From Synaphobranchus kaupii (taxonomy: Eukaryota > Chordata > Actinopteri > Anguilliformes > Synaphobranchidae): DNA of 64,000 nucleotides. Below, one piece after another: positions 26,828 through 35,620 of this stretch. Made by a program: the position numbers and the translations under genes. The stretch spans positions 115,012,173-115,076,172 of the forward strand of contig CM056376.1 of NCBI GenBank assembly GCA_029718625.1. Direction: 5' to 3'. Numbering within the stretch: the first letter of the stretch is position 1; each line of letters begins with the position of its first letter. The notes beneath the pieces are model-generated. The model had not been told where the DNA came from, did not search any database, and saw only the letters and a program-made list of their open reading frames with translations.

Positions 26828-27467
26828 CAGTCAGGTCCCATAAGTATTTGGACAGTGACACAATTGTTGTTTCAGCTCTGTACTCCAGCGCATTGGATTT
26901 TAAATGGAACAGTGAGTATGAGGTTAAAGTTCAGACTTTCAGCTTTAATTTGAGGGGTTTTAGTCCATATCGGGTGAACAGTGTAGCAATTGTAGCCATT
27001 TTTATACATAGTCCACCCATTTTAGGGGACCAAAAGTAATTAACATGAACTTTAATAAAGTTATCATATTTAATATTTGGTTGCATATCCTTTGCATGCC
27101 ATGACTTCCTGATGTCTGTGACCCAACAACATCAAAAGACTCTTGATATCTTATTTTCAGGTACTCTTTCAGGAAGTCATGACATGCAAAAGATATGCAA
27201 CCAAATATTAAATATGATAACTTTATTAAAGTTTATGTTAATTTGTCCAATTACTTTTGGTCCCTTAAAATGGGGGGGGACTATGTATAAAAATGGCTAC
27301 AATTGCTACACCGTTCACCCGATATGGATGTAAAGACCTTCAAATTAAAGCTGAAAGTCTGCATTTTAACTTCATAGTCACTGTTCCATTTAAAATGCAA
27401 TGTGCTGGAGTACAGAGCCAAAACAACAAAAATTGTGTCACTGTCCAAATACTTATGGGCCTGACTG
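26828..27467. mobile_element. Tc1/mariner-derived fold-back element FB1 (640 bp)
   Basis: Begins CAGTCAGGTCCCATAAGTAT and ends with its inverse, flanked by TA on both sides, as Tc1/mariner elements are. The whole element is an inverted repeat centred near 27147. Each arm, read outwards from the centre, ends an open frame in VMACKGYATKY-stop (left arm, minus strand) or VMTCKRYATKY-stop (right arm, plus strand, about 27172-27212). This resembles the C-terminus of Tc1-type transposases. No catalytic domain remains, so it is non-autonomous. Confidence 0.85.
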
Positions 27468-28056
27468 TATATTACATACATATTTTCTGTATATACATTT
27501 CATATTTTCTATTTTATGTATTAATTTCTATACTGCATTCAATTATCACTTTCACATGAATAGTATACTCATATTCAGCATTTTGTCCACAAAATTTATT
27601 AAAATTCTACTTTTGAATATGAAAAGAAAAACATGGCCATGAAAGACAATAAAATCAGAAAAAAAAGGCAAGTCAATAAACATGAAGTGAAACGAAAGGA
27701 AGTGTAGAGATCAGCAACACAGCTTATTCCTCTCTCCCTCTACACTTCTACAAGAGAGTGGGAAGGATGACAGAAGGATAGAAAGAGGGAAAGGGATGCA
27801 GGAAGGATGGAGGAAGAGAATTCTCTTCAAGGGAGGTACGGAAAGACGGATGGAGAGAAGAATGGCAGGACAGAGGGAGCGTTCTATTTAGCAGAGATAG
27901 AGGGATGGAGAAGAAGAAAGAAGATTGGATGGAGGGAGGGAGGAGATAAGTAAGATAAGTTATTTTTAGGAATTAAATAGACTGATGAGAGTGTGAGGCA
28001 GAGGGATGGAAAGAGAGAAAGGGAAGGAGAGGGTGAGAGAGAGAGCAGTCCCTTTT
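27468..28056. other. clp1 downstream region, no further gene
   Basis: AT-rich then GA-rich sequence. From 28056 downwards this would be the clp1 3' untranslated region. An AATAAA-type signal on the minus strand was not pinned down. Confidence 0.4.
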
Positions 28057-28761
28057 TCACTTGTGGTCTATGAAGCGGATGTCCATGATGAGGAGGGTGT
28101 GTCGGGGGAGGGGCCTGGGTGCGGGGGACAGCACGGTCATCACCTGGGCCTGTGTGTCGACAGCGGTAACCACGATGAAGCCACACACGGGGCTCTCCAG
28201 CACCCCCCTGCGGCCAGCCCCAGCCCCGCCCCCCTCCCCCCCCTCGTCCTCTGCACAGCTCACGCTCAGCACGTGATGTGTCAGGTCCCGCCCCGGCGTC
28301 ACAGGCACCAGCTTCAGCTGCGTGTCGTCCTGGGACATGCCAAGTGGCAGGCAGGAGTCCGGAATGGAGGGCGCCCCAATCTTGTAGATGCGCACATCCG
28401 AGAAGCGCACGTCGAAGGCGTGCGGGTAGAAGGAGGCGCCGCGGAAGCCGTAGAAGTATTCGTGGATCTTCTCGTCACGCGTCTCGCGGCGGCAGGCCTT
28501 GGAGCGCTCCACCACGCCGCCGGACTTGGGCAGCAGCACCACGCGGACGAAGTGCGGCAGGTCGCGCTTCAGCTCGTTGTAAAGCCGCTCCTGGTCCAGG
28601 ACCAGGACCACGTCCACCTCAAAGGCAGAGGCACAGTGCACCAGAGCCTGGTACCCAGAACTCTTCACCCAGCCACATGTGTTAATGATGCAGCCTCCCA
28701 CACTGGCCCTACGATTCACCTCACAGCGCTGGGAGAACACCTCTGCCAGGCACGATGTCAG
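28057..28761 (-). CDS. clp1: clp1 coding exon 5 (residues 215-448, stop)
   Basis: Begins [18 protein letters not shown] after a TAG acceptor and ends with TGA at 28059-28057. It carries the rest of the kinase domain ([39 protein letters not shown]) and the C-terminal domain ([29 protein letters not shown]). A loop rich in Gly, Ala and Arg (about residues 388-404) replaces a shorter acidic loop in mammals. No frameshift. Confidence 0.95.
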   Translation of the reverse strand: MTSCLAEVFSQRCEVNRRASVGGCIINTCGWVKSSGYQALVHCASAFEVDVVLVLDQERLYNELKRDLPHFVRVVLLPKSGGVVERSKACRRETRDEKIHEYFYGFRGASFYPHAFDVRFSDVRIYKIGAPSIPDSCLPLGMSQDDTQLKLVPVTPGRDLTHHVLSVSCAEDEGGEGGGAGAGRRGVLESPVCGFIVVTAVDTQAQVMTVLSPAPRPLPRHTLLIMDIRFIDHK

Positions 28762-31700
28762 CTATGGGGGGGGATTACCAAACATTGTTATAGAGTTTGA
28801 TGTTGTCCTGAGGTGCGTTAAAATTCAGCGAACAAGGCAAACTATTTCAAACTTTTTTCCATTAGCTTTGTGTTCGCCGCAAACGTTTGCAAACATAAGC
28901 GGACGGTCTGGAAAGGTAGTTTGCAAAAATGGACGCTGGACTGAGGGAAATGTGTTCCCATGGAGATTTCAATTGAAGATACCGGTAATGCAAACAATTT
29001 GGAACGTTCTTAAAAAGCCGTTCAAATTTAACCGTTCAAAGAAAACATGTTTGCCACGCACGTTCGGCTCTGTTCGCTGAATTTGAACGCACCTCACGTG
29101 TGGTTCTAATGATGTTGTCCTTGTTCTAGATTTAGGAAAAACTCTTTATTTCCCAAGTTACCCCTTTTGAGGGCCCCTTGGGAAAGAAAGGTTTGCACTG
29201 GCCATTCAGTGTACTGTAGCCTTTAAGTAGGAAGAATTTCATCCCTCTTGTGTTGAAGTTTTACCAGCGTTTCTTTAATCCTCCTGGGAATATGGTGTTG
29301 CGTTTTCTAATCCAATGTCTTTCTGTCCTACGTCTGTCTTCCTGTGTCCAGTTAATGTTTGAATGGAGGCACGATATTTCCACTCCTTCAAGTCCATGGT
29401 GTAGGAAATGAGCCACTAGGTGTGTGTCTGTTTTTCTATGATTTTTTTGTGTTATATATGTGTTGTGCCAATCTGGGTTTAATTGTATTTCCTGTCTCTC
29501 CTAGATATTTTATGTCACAGTGATTGCACTTTATGACATATATGCAGTTATATGTGTTACCTGTGAGTGTTTGTTTAATAAGTAGTTTGTTGTAGTTGTT
29601 TTTCACTGTAGTGGCCTGTTTGTAAAATATCGGGCCTTGTGCGGGTAAAATGTTGATTTCTGGTAGTTTACTACTTACCAAATGATTCTTAAGGTTTTTG
29701 ATTTTTTTGTAGGCCAAAATGATTTTGTATTCTTGGAGCAGGTCTGTGTTTTGCAGAATCCTGGCCAGGTTCCGTTTAATTTTTCCGTTCGCTATTTGGC
29801 TGAATGTCGAGTAGGTAGTGATAAGCAGAATGGTATTTCTAGTGTCCTATTGTTTTGTAGCCAAGAAGGTTTTCCGAATCTGTCTGAGGAAAGATCTGGA
29901 ATACCCCCTTGGTTTTAATGCATTGAAGAAGGTTTTGGTAGCCTCCTCAAAGTCTGTAATTTGTGTGCAGATTCTGTTGAACCTTAGCAATTTGGATTTA
30001 ATCAGGCCTCTGAATGTATGCTTCGGGTGGAGACTGTCCTTGTGTAAGAGTGCATGTGTGTCTCTGTCTTTAAAGAAAACTTATGTGTCTAATGTGTGTG
30101 TTTGAGGGCCCCTTGTATGTGGTAGTGTCCAAAAAATCTATATGTTCATAGTGTGCGGTGTGTTTAATTGTGATAGATGTATGGTGCGTGTTGAGGATTT
30201 GTATGAAGTGTTTGAAATCTTCTGAGCTATGTGTCATGTTCCCCAAATGTCGTCTAAATACCTAAAATAATTAGTTGGAAGTTTGGGGCATTTCTCCTCC
30301 CAATGTGCCATGTAAATATTGGCATTAGCCGGTGCAAATATTTTGCCCATAGCTGTGCCGCTGGTCTGTAAGAAGAATTCTTTGTTGAATTCAAAGTAAT
30401 TTTTGGTGAGGCTTATCTCCAGTAATTGCAGGAAGATCGTATGCCTTCGCCAGGCATGATGTAAGCTATGGGGGGATTACCAAACATTGTTATAGAGTTT
30501 GATGTTGTCCTGGTATGGTTCTAACCTTGTTCTAGAGTTTGATGTTGGTTCTGTTGTCGTTCTAACCTTGTAGTGTTTACAGTTTAATGTTGGTTTTGGT
30601 GTGGTTCTAACCTTTTTGTAGAGCAGGGGTCCTCTGCTGGGGTAGGGACTTTTGTTCAAACCGAGCAGTTACACACCTGATTCTACTAATCAAGGTCCTT
30701 AGCAAAGACGGTTGTGGTTGATTAGTAGAATCAGATCTGTAACTGCCTGGTTAGAACAAAAGCCTGCACCTACACCGGCCCTTTCTGGATTAGATTGAGG
30801 ACCCCTGTTGTCGAGTTTGATTTTGGTTCTGGTGTGGTTCTAACCATTTTGTAGTGCTTACAGTTTCATCTTAGTTCTGAAGGGCATTTCACAAAGCAGG
30901 AATACCGAGTTAGCTGGATAACTACACAGAGTAAAATTTTGTTGGTCTCTAAAGCCCCAAGCCTTTTGTGGACCTCAGAAAAATTTTTTGCGGAACTCAA
31001 TCTCGCCCTGCGAAGAGACCCCCTCGCTATCCGCACATATCTCATTGGGATCCTATGGAATAGAGATGCCTTTTTCAAAAGTCAAGGAGTTGATAGGTCA
31101 AAAAAGCTTTTATATGTTTCAATTTGTTAGCCTTAACATAACCTGCCCTGGAGCAGGTTAGCCGTGCAGAGTAAGTCGCCATGGCAATACACCCTGATTA
31201 AAAGTGAGTCGGCTTTGTGATACAGAAAACCCAGGGTTGAAACTTAAGTTGGCTCACTAGCCCCTTAATCTCACTTCACACAGGAGGACAGACGTAGGAC
31301 AGAAAGACATTGGATTAGAAAACTCAACACCATATTCCCAGGTGGATTAAACAAACGCTGGTAAAACATCAACACAAGAGGGACCAAATTCTGGTCTGTT
31401 TCTATCCTTATTGTAATTTCATGTTGGTTCTGGTGTGGTTCTAACCTTGTTGTAGAGTTTGATGTTGGTTCCGGGGGTGGTGGATCCGAAGTGGTACACT
31501 AGAGGGGCCTGAACAGAGAAGCCCTCCTCCACATCTGCGGGACGCTCAATACACAGTGCCGACACCGTCCCGGGAACAGATACCTGTAACAACAGCACGT
31601 CTATCAATCATAACACAATGTGTCAATCAGCTGTAACCACAGTGCAACACAGTGTGAATCAATTGTACTGCCCCCAAACGTACCCCACTCTGCCCCACGT

Positions 31701-33660
31701 CCAGCTCCACCAGGGTGGGTCTCCTGCCGAGCCGTACAGCGTAGCTCAGGAGCAGCCGGCACACCGTCGACTTCCCCACATCTGTGGGCCCCACTACCAT
31801 CACCTGGGTAACAGAGAGAGAGGGATACAGCCACTGCGCACACGCACATCTGTGGGCCCCACTCCCATCACCTGGGTAACAGAGCGAGAGGAATGCAGCC
31901 ACTGCGCACACGCACATCTGTGGGCCCCACTACCATCATCTGGGTAACAGAAAGAGAGGGATGCAGCTACTGTGCACACGCACATCTGTGGGCCCCACTA
32001 CCATCACCTGGGTAACAGAAAGAGAGGGATACAGCTACAGTGCACACGCACATCTGTGGGCCCCACTACCATCACCTGGGTAACAGAAAGAGAGGAATGC
32101 AGCTACTGCGCACACGCACATCTGTGGGCCCCACTACCATCACCTGGGTAACAGAAAGAGAGGAATGCAGCTACTGTGCACACGCACATCTGTGGGCCCC
32201 ACTACCATCACCTGGGTAACAGAAAGAGAGGGATACAGCTACTGTGCACACGCACATCTGTGGGCCCCACTACCATCACCTGGGTAACAGAAAGAGAGGA
32301 ATGCAGCTACTGCGCACACGCACATCTGTGGGCCCCACTACCATCACCTGGGTAACAGAAAGAGAGGAATGCAGCTACTGTGCACACGCACATCTGTGGG
32401 CCCCACTACCATCACCTGGGTAACAGAAAGAGAGGGATACAGCTACTGTGCACACGCACATCTGTGGGCCCCACTACCATCACCTGGGTAACAGAAAGAG
32501 AGGAATGCAGCTACTGCGCACACACACATCTGTGGGCCCCAGTACCATCACCTGGGTAACAGAAAGAGAGGGATACAGCTACTGTGCACACGCACATCTG
32601 TGGGCCCCACTACCATCACCTGGGTAACAGAAAGAGGAATGCAGCTACTGCGCACACGCACATCTGTGGGCCCCACTACCATCACCTGGGTAACAGAAAG
32701 AGAGGAATGCAGCTACTGCGCACACGCACATCTGTGGGCCCCACTACCATCACCTGGGTAACAGAAAGAGAGGAATGCAGCTACTGTGCACACGCACATC
32801 TGTGCCATGACCATGATTTGGTAAACAGAGAGAGGGATACAGCTACTGTGCATGCATGTACACTCACTCTCTCTCTCACACACACTCACCCTTGGTCCTC
32901 TCTCGTTGTCTCTCTCTGCCTGCTGTCTCATCTGCTCCAGAGCGGCATGTGCGTTCAGGTAAAGAAGCATGGGTGTATCCCGGGAAATGTATGCCACCTG
33001 AGAGAGCGAGAGACTGTTCTTCTCTGTGCTGTTCATAGCCAGTTCCGATAGAGAGTGCTGTAAAACCCTCTCACACTGCAAGCTGAGATCACTAGATGCA
33101 GTTTTTAAATACCCATTCAGCAAAAACTTTCCATCTCTCAAAAACCTTTTCTTGTTCTTGTTTTCCTTTTACCTGCTGGACAGGGTAATTCACACAGGGT
33201 TTTGAACAAACTTATATTTTACTGAATTATGGGATAATTACAATACAAAGAGCAGGTGAACTTTAAACAACAAACAAAAAACAAACAATAAGAACACGGC
33301 TAAAGAAAGTCTTTACGTGACATCCACATTGTATCACACCCACTGGACCCCAGTATTGCCCGACCGGTCGTCGGCCTGCCGTACCTCAGTCTTCCCCGTC
33401 AGAGACACGCTGCAGCCCTGCCAGGTGAAGACAGCGATCTTGGACCCGGGTCCGAAGGTGTACTTCTTGTTGCGGTTGAGCTCAGAGCCAAAGACCTCAG
33501 CCATCCCGGAGAGCAGCTCCAGCTGCGCCTTCTCGCCGGCCTCCACCTCGAAACGCAGCTCTGTCTCCTTCTCCAGCTCGAACCGCACCCCGCCGCCACC
33601 TGAACTCCCCGCCCCACTCGCTCCTTCCTCCCCCGCCTTCTCTGGGCCATCTGCTGCCAT
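28057..33660 (-). CDS. clp1: Polyribonucleotide 5'-hydroxyl-kinase Clp1, five coding exons
   Basis: Clp1 phosphorylates RNA 5'-hydroxyl ends. It belongs to pre-mRNA cleavage factor II and the tRNA splicing endonuclease complex in the nucleus. Five minus-strand exons (33385-33660, 32890-32997, 31684-31803, 31446-31583, 28057-28761) join in phase 0 throughout and give 448 codons, somewhat longer than the ~425-residue mammalian protein because of a Gly/Ala/Glu-rich start and an inserted Gly-rich loop near the C-terminus. The ATP-binding P-loop [14 protein letters not shown] opens exon 3. Further family hallmarks are [15 protein letters not shown] ([12 protein letters not shown]), [22 protein letters not shown] and the final DIRF-D-K. 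All donors are GT and acceptors AG. The introns are heavily invaded: see the splice-site minisatellite, the Penelope element and the MITEs. No coding break was seen. A non-coding first exon upstream is likely, because an acceptor (CAG) lies 3 bases before the ATG. Confidence 0.95.
28741..28808. repeat. Long direct repeat (target duplication), exon 5 side
   Basis: GCCAGGCACGATGTCAGCTA through GTTTGATGTTGTCC recurs at 30443-30511 as GCCAGGCATGATGTAAGCTA through the same end. After the inserted MITE the match resumes at 29097-29138. The two copies flank the Penelope-like element, so I read them as a target-site duplication of about 100 bp that includes the exon 5 acceptor. Confidence 0.75.
28809..29096. 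mobile_element. MITE with 26-bp inverted ends (TGAGGTGCGTT...)
   Basis: Left end TGAGGTGCGTTAAAATTCAG and right end the inverse of TGAGGTGCGTTCAAATTCAG, extending to CGAACA. It is 288 bp, without coding capacity. It interrupts the long direct repeat next to clp1 exon 5. No clear target duplication, so the superfamily is unknown. Confidence 0.8.
29436..29717 (-). pseudogene. GIY-YIG endonuclease domain of the Penelope-like element
   Basis: 93-codon open frame ending in a stop. It contains [20 protein letters not shown]: the GIY-like (CIYVI) and YIG-like (YLG) strands with the CxxC insertion typical of Penelope endonucleases, followed by the R-AQH segment. The downstream catalytic Glu/Asn region is missing or out of frame. 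Confidence 0.85.
30236..30438 (-). pseudogene. Penelope-type reverse transcriptase fragment
   Basis: The minus-strand frame reads [17 protein letters not shown], then [12 protein letters not shown], then [22 protein letters not shown] and Y-RYLDDI are Penelope RT motifs; YLDD is the catalytic centre. The 5' end is cut exactly at the direct repeat (30442). The preceding fingers/palm part is absent. Confidence 0.85.
30443..30547. repeat. Long direct repeat, upstream copy with a decoy exon 5 acceptor
   Basis: Partner of 28741-28808 plus 29097-29138. Read on the minus strand it contains the ...CCCCATAG acceptor and about 20 bases homologous to the start of exon 5 (LTSCLA), then runs into the truncated Penelope RT. 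Splicing here would add unrelated codons. Confidence 0.75.
30624..30807. mobile_element. hAT-type MITE (184 bp, 8-bp target duplication)
   Basis: Ends CAGGGGTCCTC and GAGGACCCCTG are inverted. The flanks TTGTAGAG and TTGTCGAG match 7 of 8, the hAT duplication length. The interior is palindromic (TGATTCTACTAATCA...TGATTAGTAGAATCA) and non-coding. Confidence 0.85.
30876..31270. other. Probable TIR element (GGGCATTTCACAAAGC) in clp1 intron 4
   Basis: GGGCATTTCACAAAGCAGG at about 30882 resembles the end of the MITE at 34963-35103. CTTTGTGATACAGAAAACCC at about 31213 may be the other end. No long coding frame. Confidence 0.35.
31275..31395 (+). mobile_element. Second Penelope 3' fragment, inverted
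   Basis: The inverse complement of this stretch matches 29240-29350 (TTTTACCAGCGTTT-TTTAAT, GGGAATATGGTGTTG, TCTAATCCAATGTCTTTCTG). It is the same Penelope 3' region in the opposite orientation, about 1.9 kb away in the same intron. Confidence 0.8.
31446..31583 (-). CDS. clp1: clp1 coding exon 4 (residues 169-214)
   Basis: Begins [20 protein letters not shown] and ends ...NIKLYNK at a GTTAGA donor, phase 0. The last ~25 exon bases plus the donor are repeated in degenerate form at least five times in the downstream intron (30487-31430). Confidence 0.95.
31684..31803 (-). CDS. clp1: clp1 coding exon 3 with the P-loop (residues 129-168)
   Basis: Contains the Walker A motif G-PTDV-G-K-S-T (residues about 133-141) and [15 protein letters not shown]. 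The donor is GTACGT. The human protein has QGS where this one has QSG at the exon end. The first 27 bases of the exon and its acceptor are the part multiplied in the adjoining minisatellite. Confidence 0.95.
31776..32850. repeat. 68-bp minisatellite multiplying the clp1 exon 3 splice acceptor
   Basis: Unit period 68 bp. The motif CATCTGTGGGCCCCACTACC occurs in the true exon and again near 31847, 31915, 31982, 32050, 32119, 32187, 32255, 32322, 32391, 32458, 32527, 32595, 32660 and 32729, with a degenerate copy at 32797. On the minus strand each unit has a pyrimidine tract, TTACCCAG, and the first 27 exon bases (VMVVGPTDV), after which copies diverge from the exon. The true acceptor is the last one met by the transcript. 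Confidence 0.97.
32890..32997 (-). CDS. clp1: clp1 coding exon 2 (residues 93-128)
   Basis: Begins [15 protein letters not shown] after a pyrimidine-rich acceptor and ends ...ERGPR at GTGAGT, phase 0. It joins N-domain to kinase domain. The next intron holds the 68-bp splice-site array. Confidence 0.95.
33385..33660 (-). CDS. clp1: clp1 coding exon 1 (residues 1-92)
   Basis: Starts at the ATG 33660-33658, three bases after an AG acceptor, so a 5' UTR exon must precede it. The first ~25 residues are Gly/Ala/Ser/Glu-rich and not conserved. Then comes the family N-terminal domain ([42 protein letters not shown]). It ends ...TGKTE at a GTACGG donor, phase 0. Confidence 0.93.
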
Positions 33661-33663
33661 CAC

Positions 33664-34625
33664 CTGCATAGCAACAGGACGACAGCAACAGCCATTTCTA
33701 CATAGCAACGAAACTCGAACAACAGCAATGTCTGTAGACATAGTAAGGCCCATGACATCACCAAAAGACTCATGCTGCTAGGAGGCCTATAGTATTGGCT
33801 TGGGGTTATGAGATACAAGTTCTTAAAATCAGCAATAACAGCACACTTTCGATTACAAATAGCTTAGTTAATACAAACAGAAAATTTTGTAAAAATCTGA
33901 CACAATGCATGTAAATATTGGCATTCCAGGATCATTAGTACATTTATCTACCGCTTACAATGAAGACACTAAAGACAGCTGTCATGACAGCTATCCATCA
34001 ATTAGCATGATTTGCGATTCTGAAGTAAACAACTCCCCGGTGTTGTCGTACAACAAAACAGCCAGATAAATGTGTTCGCTCTCGCTAGCTAGCTAACAAG
34101 AAAGCTTGTGAGCAAGAACATGGAAACACGTTTTCTGTGGCAAGCAACATTACATCAATGTTGGCTGTGGTGTAGACATTACACCAAAACAACGAAATGC
34201 GTTATTAAGCTTTAGCGAGATAGCCACCTAGCTTATTTAGCAAGTTAAGTTAGCCAACACTCCAGTAAGTTAACTCTCGCTGAATACAACCCAGCTAGCT
34301 GGAACACCTGAAGCGAAACATCCAACAAATAATCAATGTATCAAGTAAATTATAAATAAATATAGACGTCATTTTATACATGGACAATATCGAATTATGC
34401 AGATATGCCCCACCGTTTACGGACGTAAATATCCGTTGAAAATTACATAAATTAAATTTGTGTGTTCCAGGACAGAATCAATCCCTGATGACGAACACGC
34501 GCTGAACAAACTTCCGTCTCACAGTAAAAACGTCACTGGGACATGAACCAATAATTCGGATGCATTTCTTAAAGCGCACTGCCTCGACATGTCGATGGAG
34601 TAGTCAAAGCCTAGAGCAGCCTACA
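33664..34625. other. clp1 upstream region; no coding gene
   Basis: Should contain the clp1 promoter and 5' UTR exon(s) on the minus strand; I cannot fix a start site. The part 34060-34560 carries several GCTAGCTA-type strings. Confidence 0.35.
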
Positions 34626-34690
34626 GCAGTGGTTCCCAAACTCGGTTCTGGGGGACCACTGTGCAATTACGTTTTCGTTCCAAAAACAAT
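34626..34690. mobile_element. Single hAT-like end (CAGTGGTTCCCAAACTCGG)
   Basis: Typical 5' end of a vertebrate hAT MITE. The inverted partner was not found, so this is a truncated copy. Confidence 0.5.
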
Positions 34691-34962
34691 TTTACCCCCT
34701 GAATTGTTATAAGCCGTTCAGTGTTCTTAATTAGAATCTCAAGACTTAATTAAATGTTAATGACTATGGAAGGATTTATTCTTGCATGCATGAAGAATAA
34801 TGCCCCATGTTAATGCCCCAGGACTTTTCATCAGTCAGATCAACTAAAACTTTCATTTTTTTGTAATGTACAAATAATTCCTTTAGAGGTTTTAAATGTT
34901 TAAGTGTTCGACTGACAGGTAAACGCAGTGAGGTCCAAACTGCTTCAATTGTTGACAAGACC

Positions 34963-35103
34963 GGGGGTATTTCACGAAGCGGGGTTAAGGAGGTAGCCGG
35001 CTACCTTTAGTAAATATTTTGAATTTGGTGACATCCGATTGGATAGGAGCCTGGGTTACTTCAAAATATTTAACTCTTTTATCCTGCTTTGTGAAATACC
35101 CCC
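34963..35103. mobile_element. MITE, 141 bp, ends GGGGGTATTTCAC / GTGAAATACCCCC
   Basis: Inverted ends GGGGGTATTTCACGAAGC and GCTTTGTGAAATACCCCC. Inner part AAATATTTTGAATTT...TTCAAAATATTT is also inverted. Non-coding. Confidence 0.85.
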
Positions 35104-35554
35104 TGGTCACTGAATGAACTTAACATACTGTTAAGAAAAAAAAAACATTATGAAGAACTTAAAAACTTGTTTTCAACAACCTTAACTGGTCAAGAGGTGG
35201 AAGCCAATGTCCCTAACCATTATGGCACCCTGCCACCCACCACTTAATTTCTTAAGAGTGCACACAATGTGCATATTTTTAAGCCACCACTGTAATAGTC
35301 AAATGTATGGGCAAATTGCTGGAACAAAAGGCCGGCAGTCAGCCAATAACAAATGGGGAGCTGAAATTGTGGTGAAAAATCTGAATTAAGGCTTTTTTTG
35401 GACTTCAGTGTGAAAATGTTTTTTTTGCACATTTACAGAATAAAGTACAAAAATTAAGAGCAGAACATCTTTATTTGAGCATCAAAAACATCACAGAGTA
35501 TAGAAAACGTTACTCAGAAGTAGTCAGAGGACAGAAAACAATTTCAGCAGCAGT

Positions 35555-35591
35555 GGGGGGGGGGGGGGGGGGGGGCAAAAAAAAAAAAACA
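35555..35591. repeat. Poly-G then poly-A tract
   Basis: About 20 G followed by about 13 A after GCAGCAGTG. Just before it, a TTTATTTGAGCA...ACATCACAGAGTATAGAAAA stretch may be a LINE tail. Confidence 0.8.
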
Positions 35592-35620
35592 CAGTAGACA
35601 AGATTCCGCTTGGCAATATA

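Larger units (their letters stand above)
29139..30442 (-). mobile_element. 5'-truncated Penelope-like retroelement in clp1 intron 4
   Basis: Two diagnostic domains lie in the correct order on the minus strand: the end of a Penelope-type reverse transcriptase (30236-30438) and a GIY-YIG endonuclease (29436-29717). Penelope-like elements are retroelements that combine these two. AATAAA stands near the 3' end (minus strand, about 29152). The element is flanked by the ~100-bp direct repeats. The middle frame is broken, so the copy is dead. It is transcribed with clp1, in the same direction. Confidence 0.85.
30487..31445. repeat. Degenerate copies of the clp1 exon 4 end and donor
   Basis: The string GTGGTTCTAACCTTGTTGTA followed by GAGTTTGATGTTGGTTC is the true exon 4/intron 4 boundary (31438-31471). 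Diverged copies lie at about 30490, 30522, 30560, 30600 (split by the hAT MITE and resuming at 30808), 30832 and 31402. Each carries a donor-like GTTAGAAC on the minus strand. Spacing is about 38-42 bases where contiguous. Confidence 0.75.

Noticed and set aside
28006..28800. 264-codon plus-strand open frame
   Set aside because: Antisense shadow of clp1 exon 5.
29682..30105. Two plus-strand open frames of 78-95 codons
   Set aside because: Antisense of the Penelope-like element.
31800..32850. Additional P-loop exons of clp1
   Set aside because: The copies contain only 27 exon bases followed by intron-like sequence; the rest of the exon is absent, so they are decoys.
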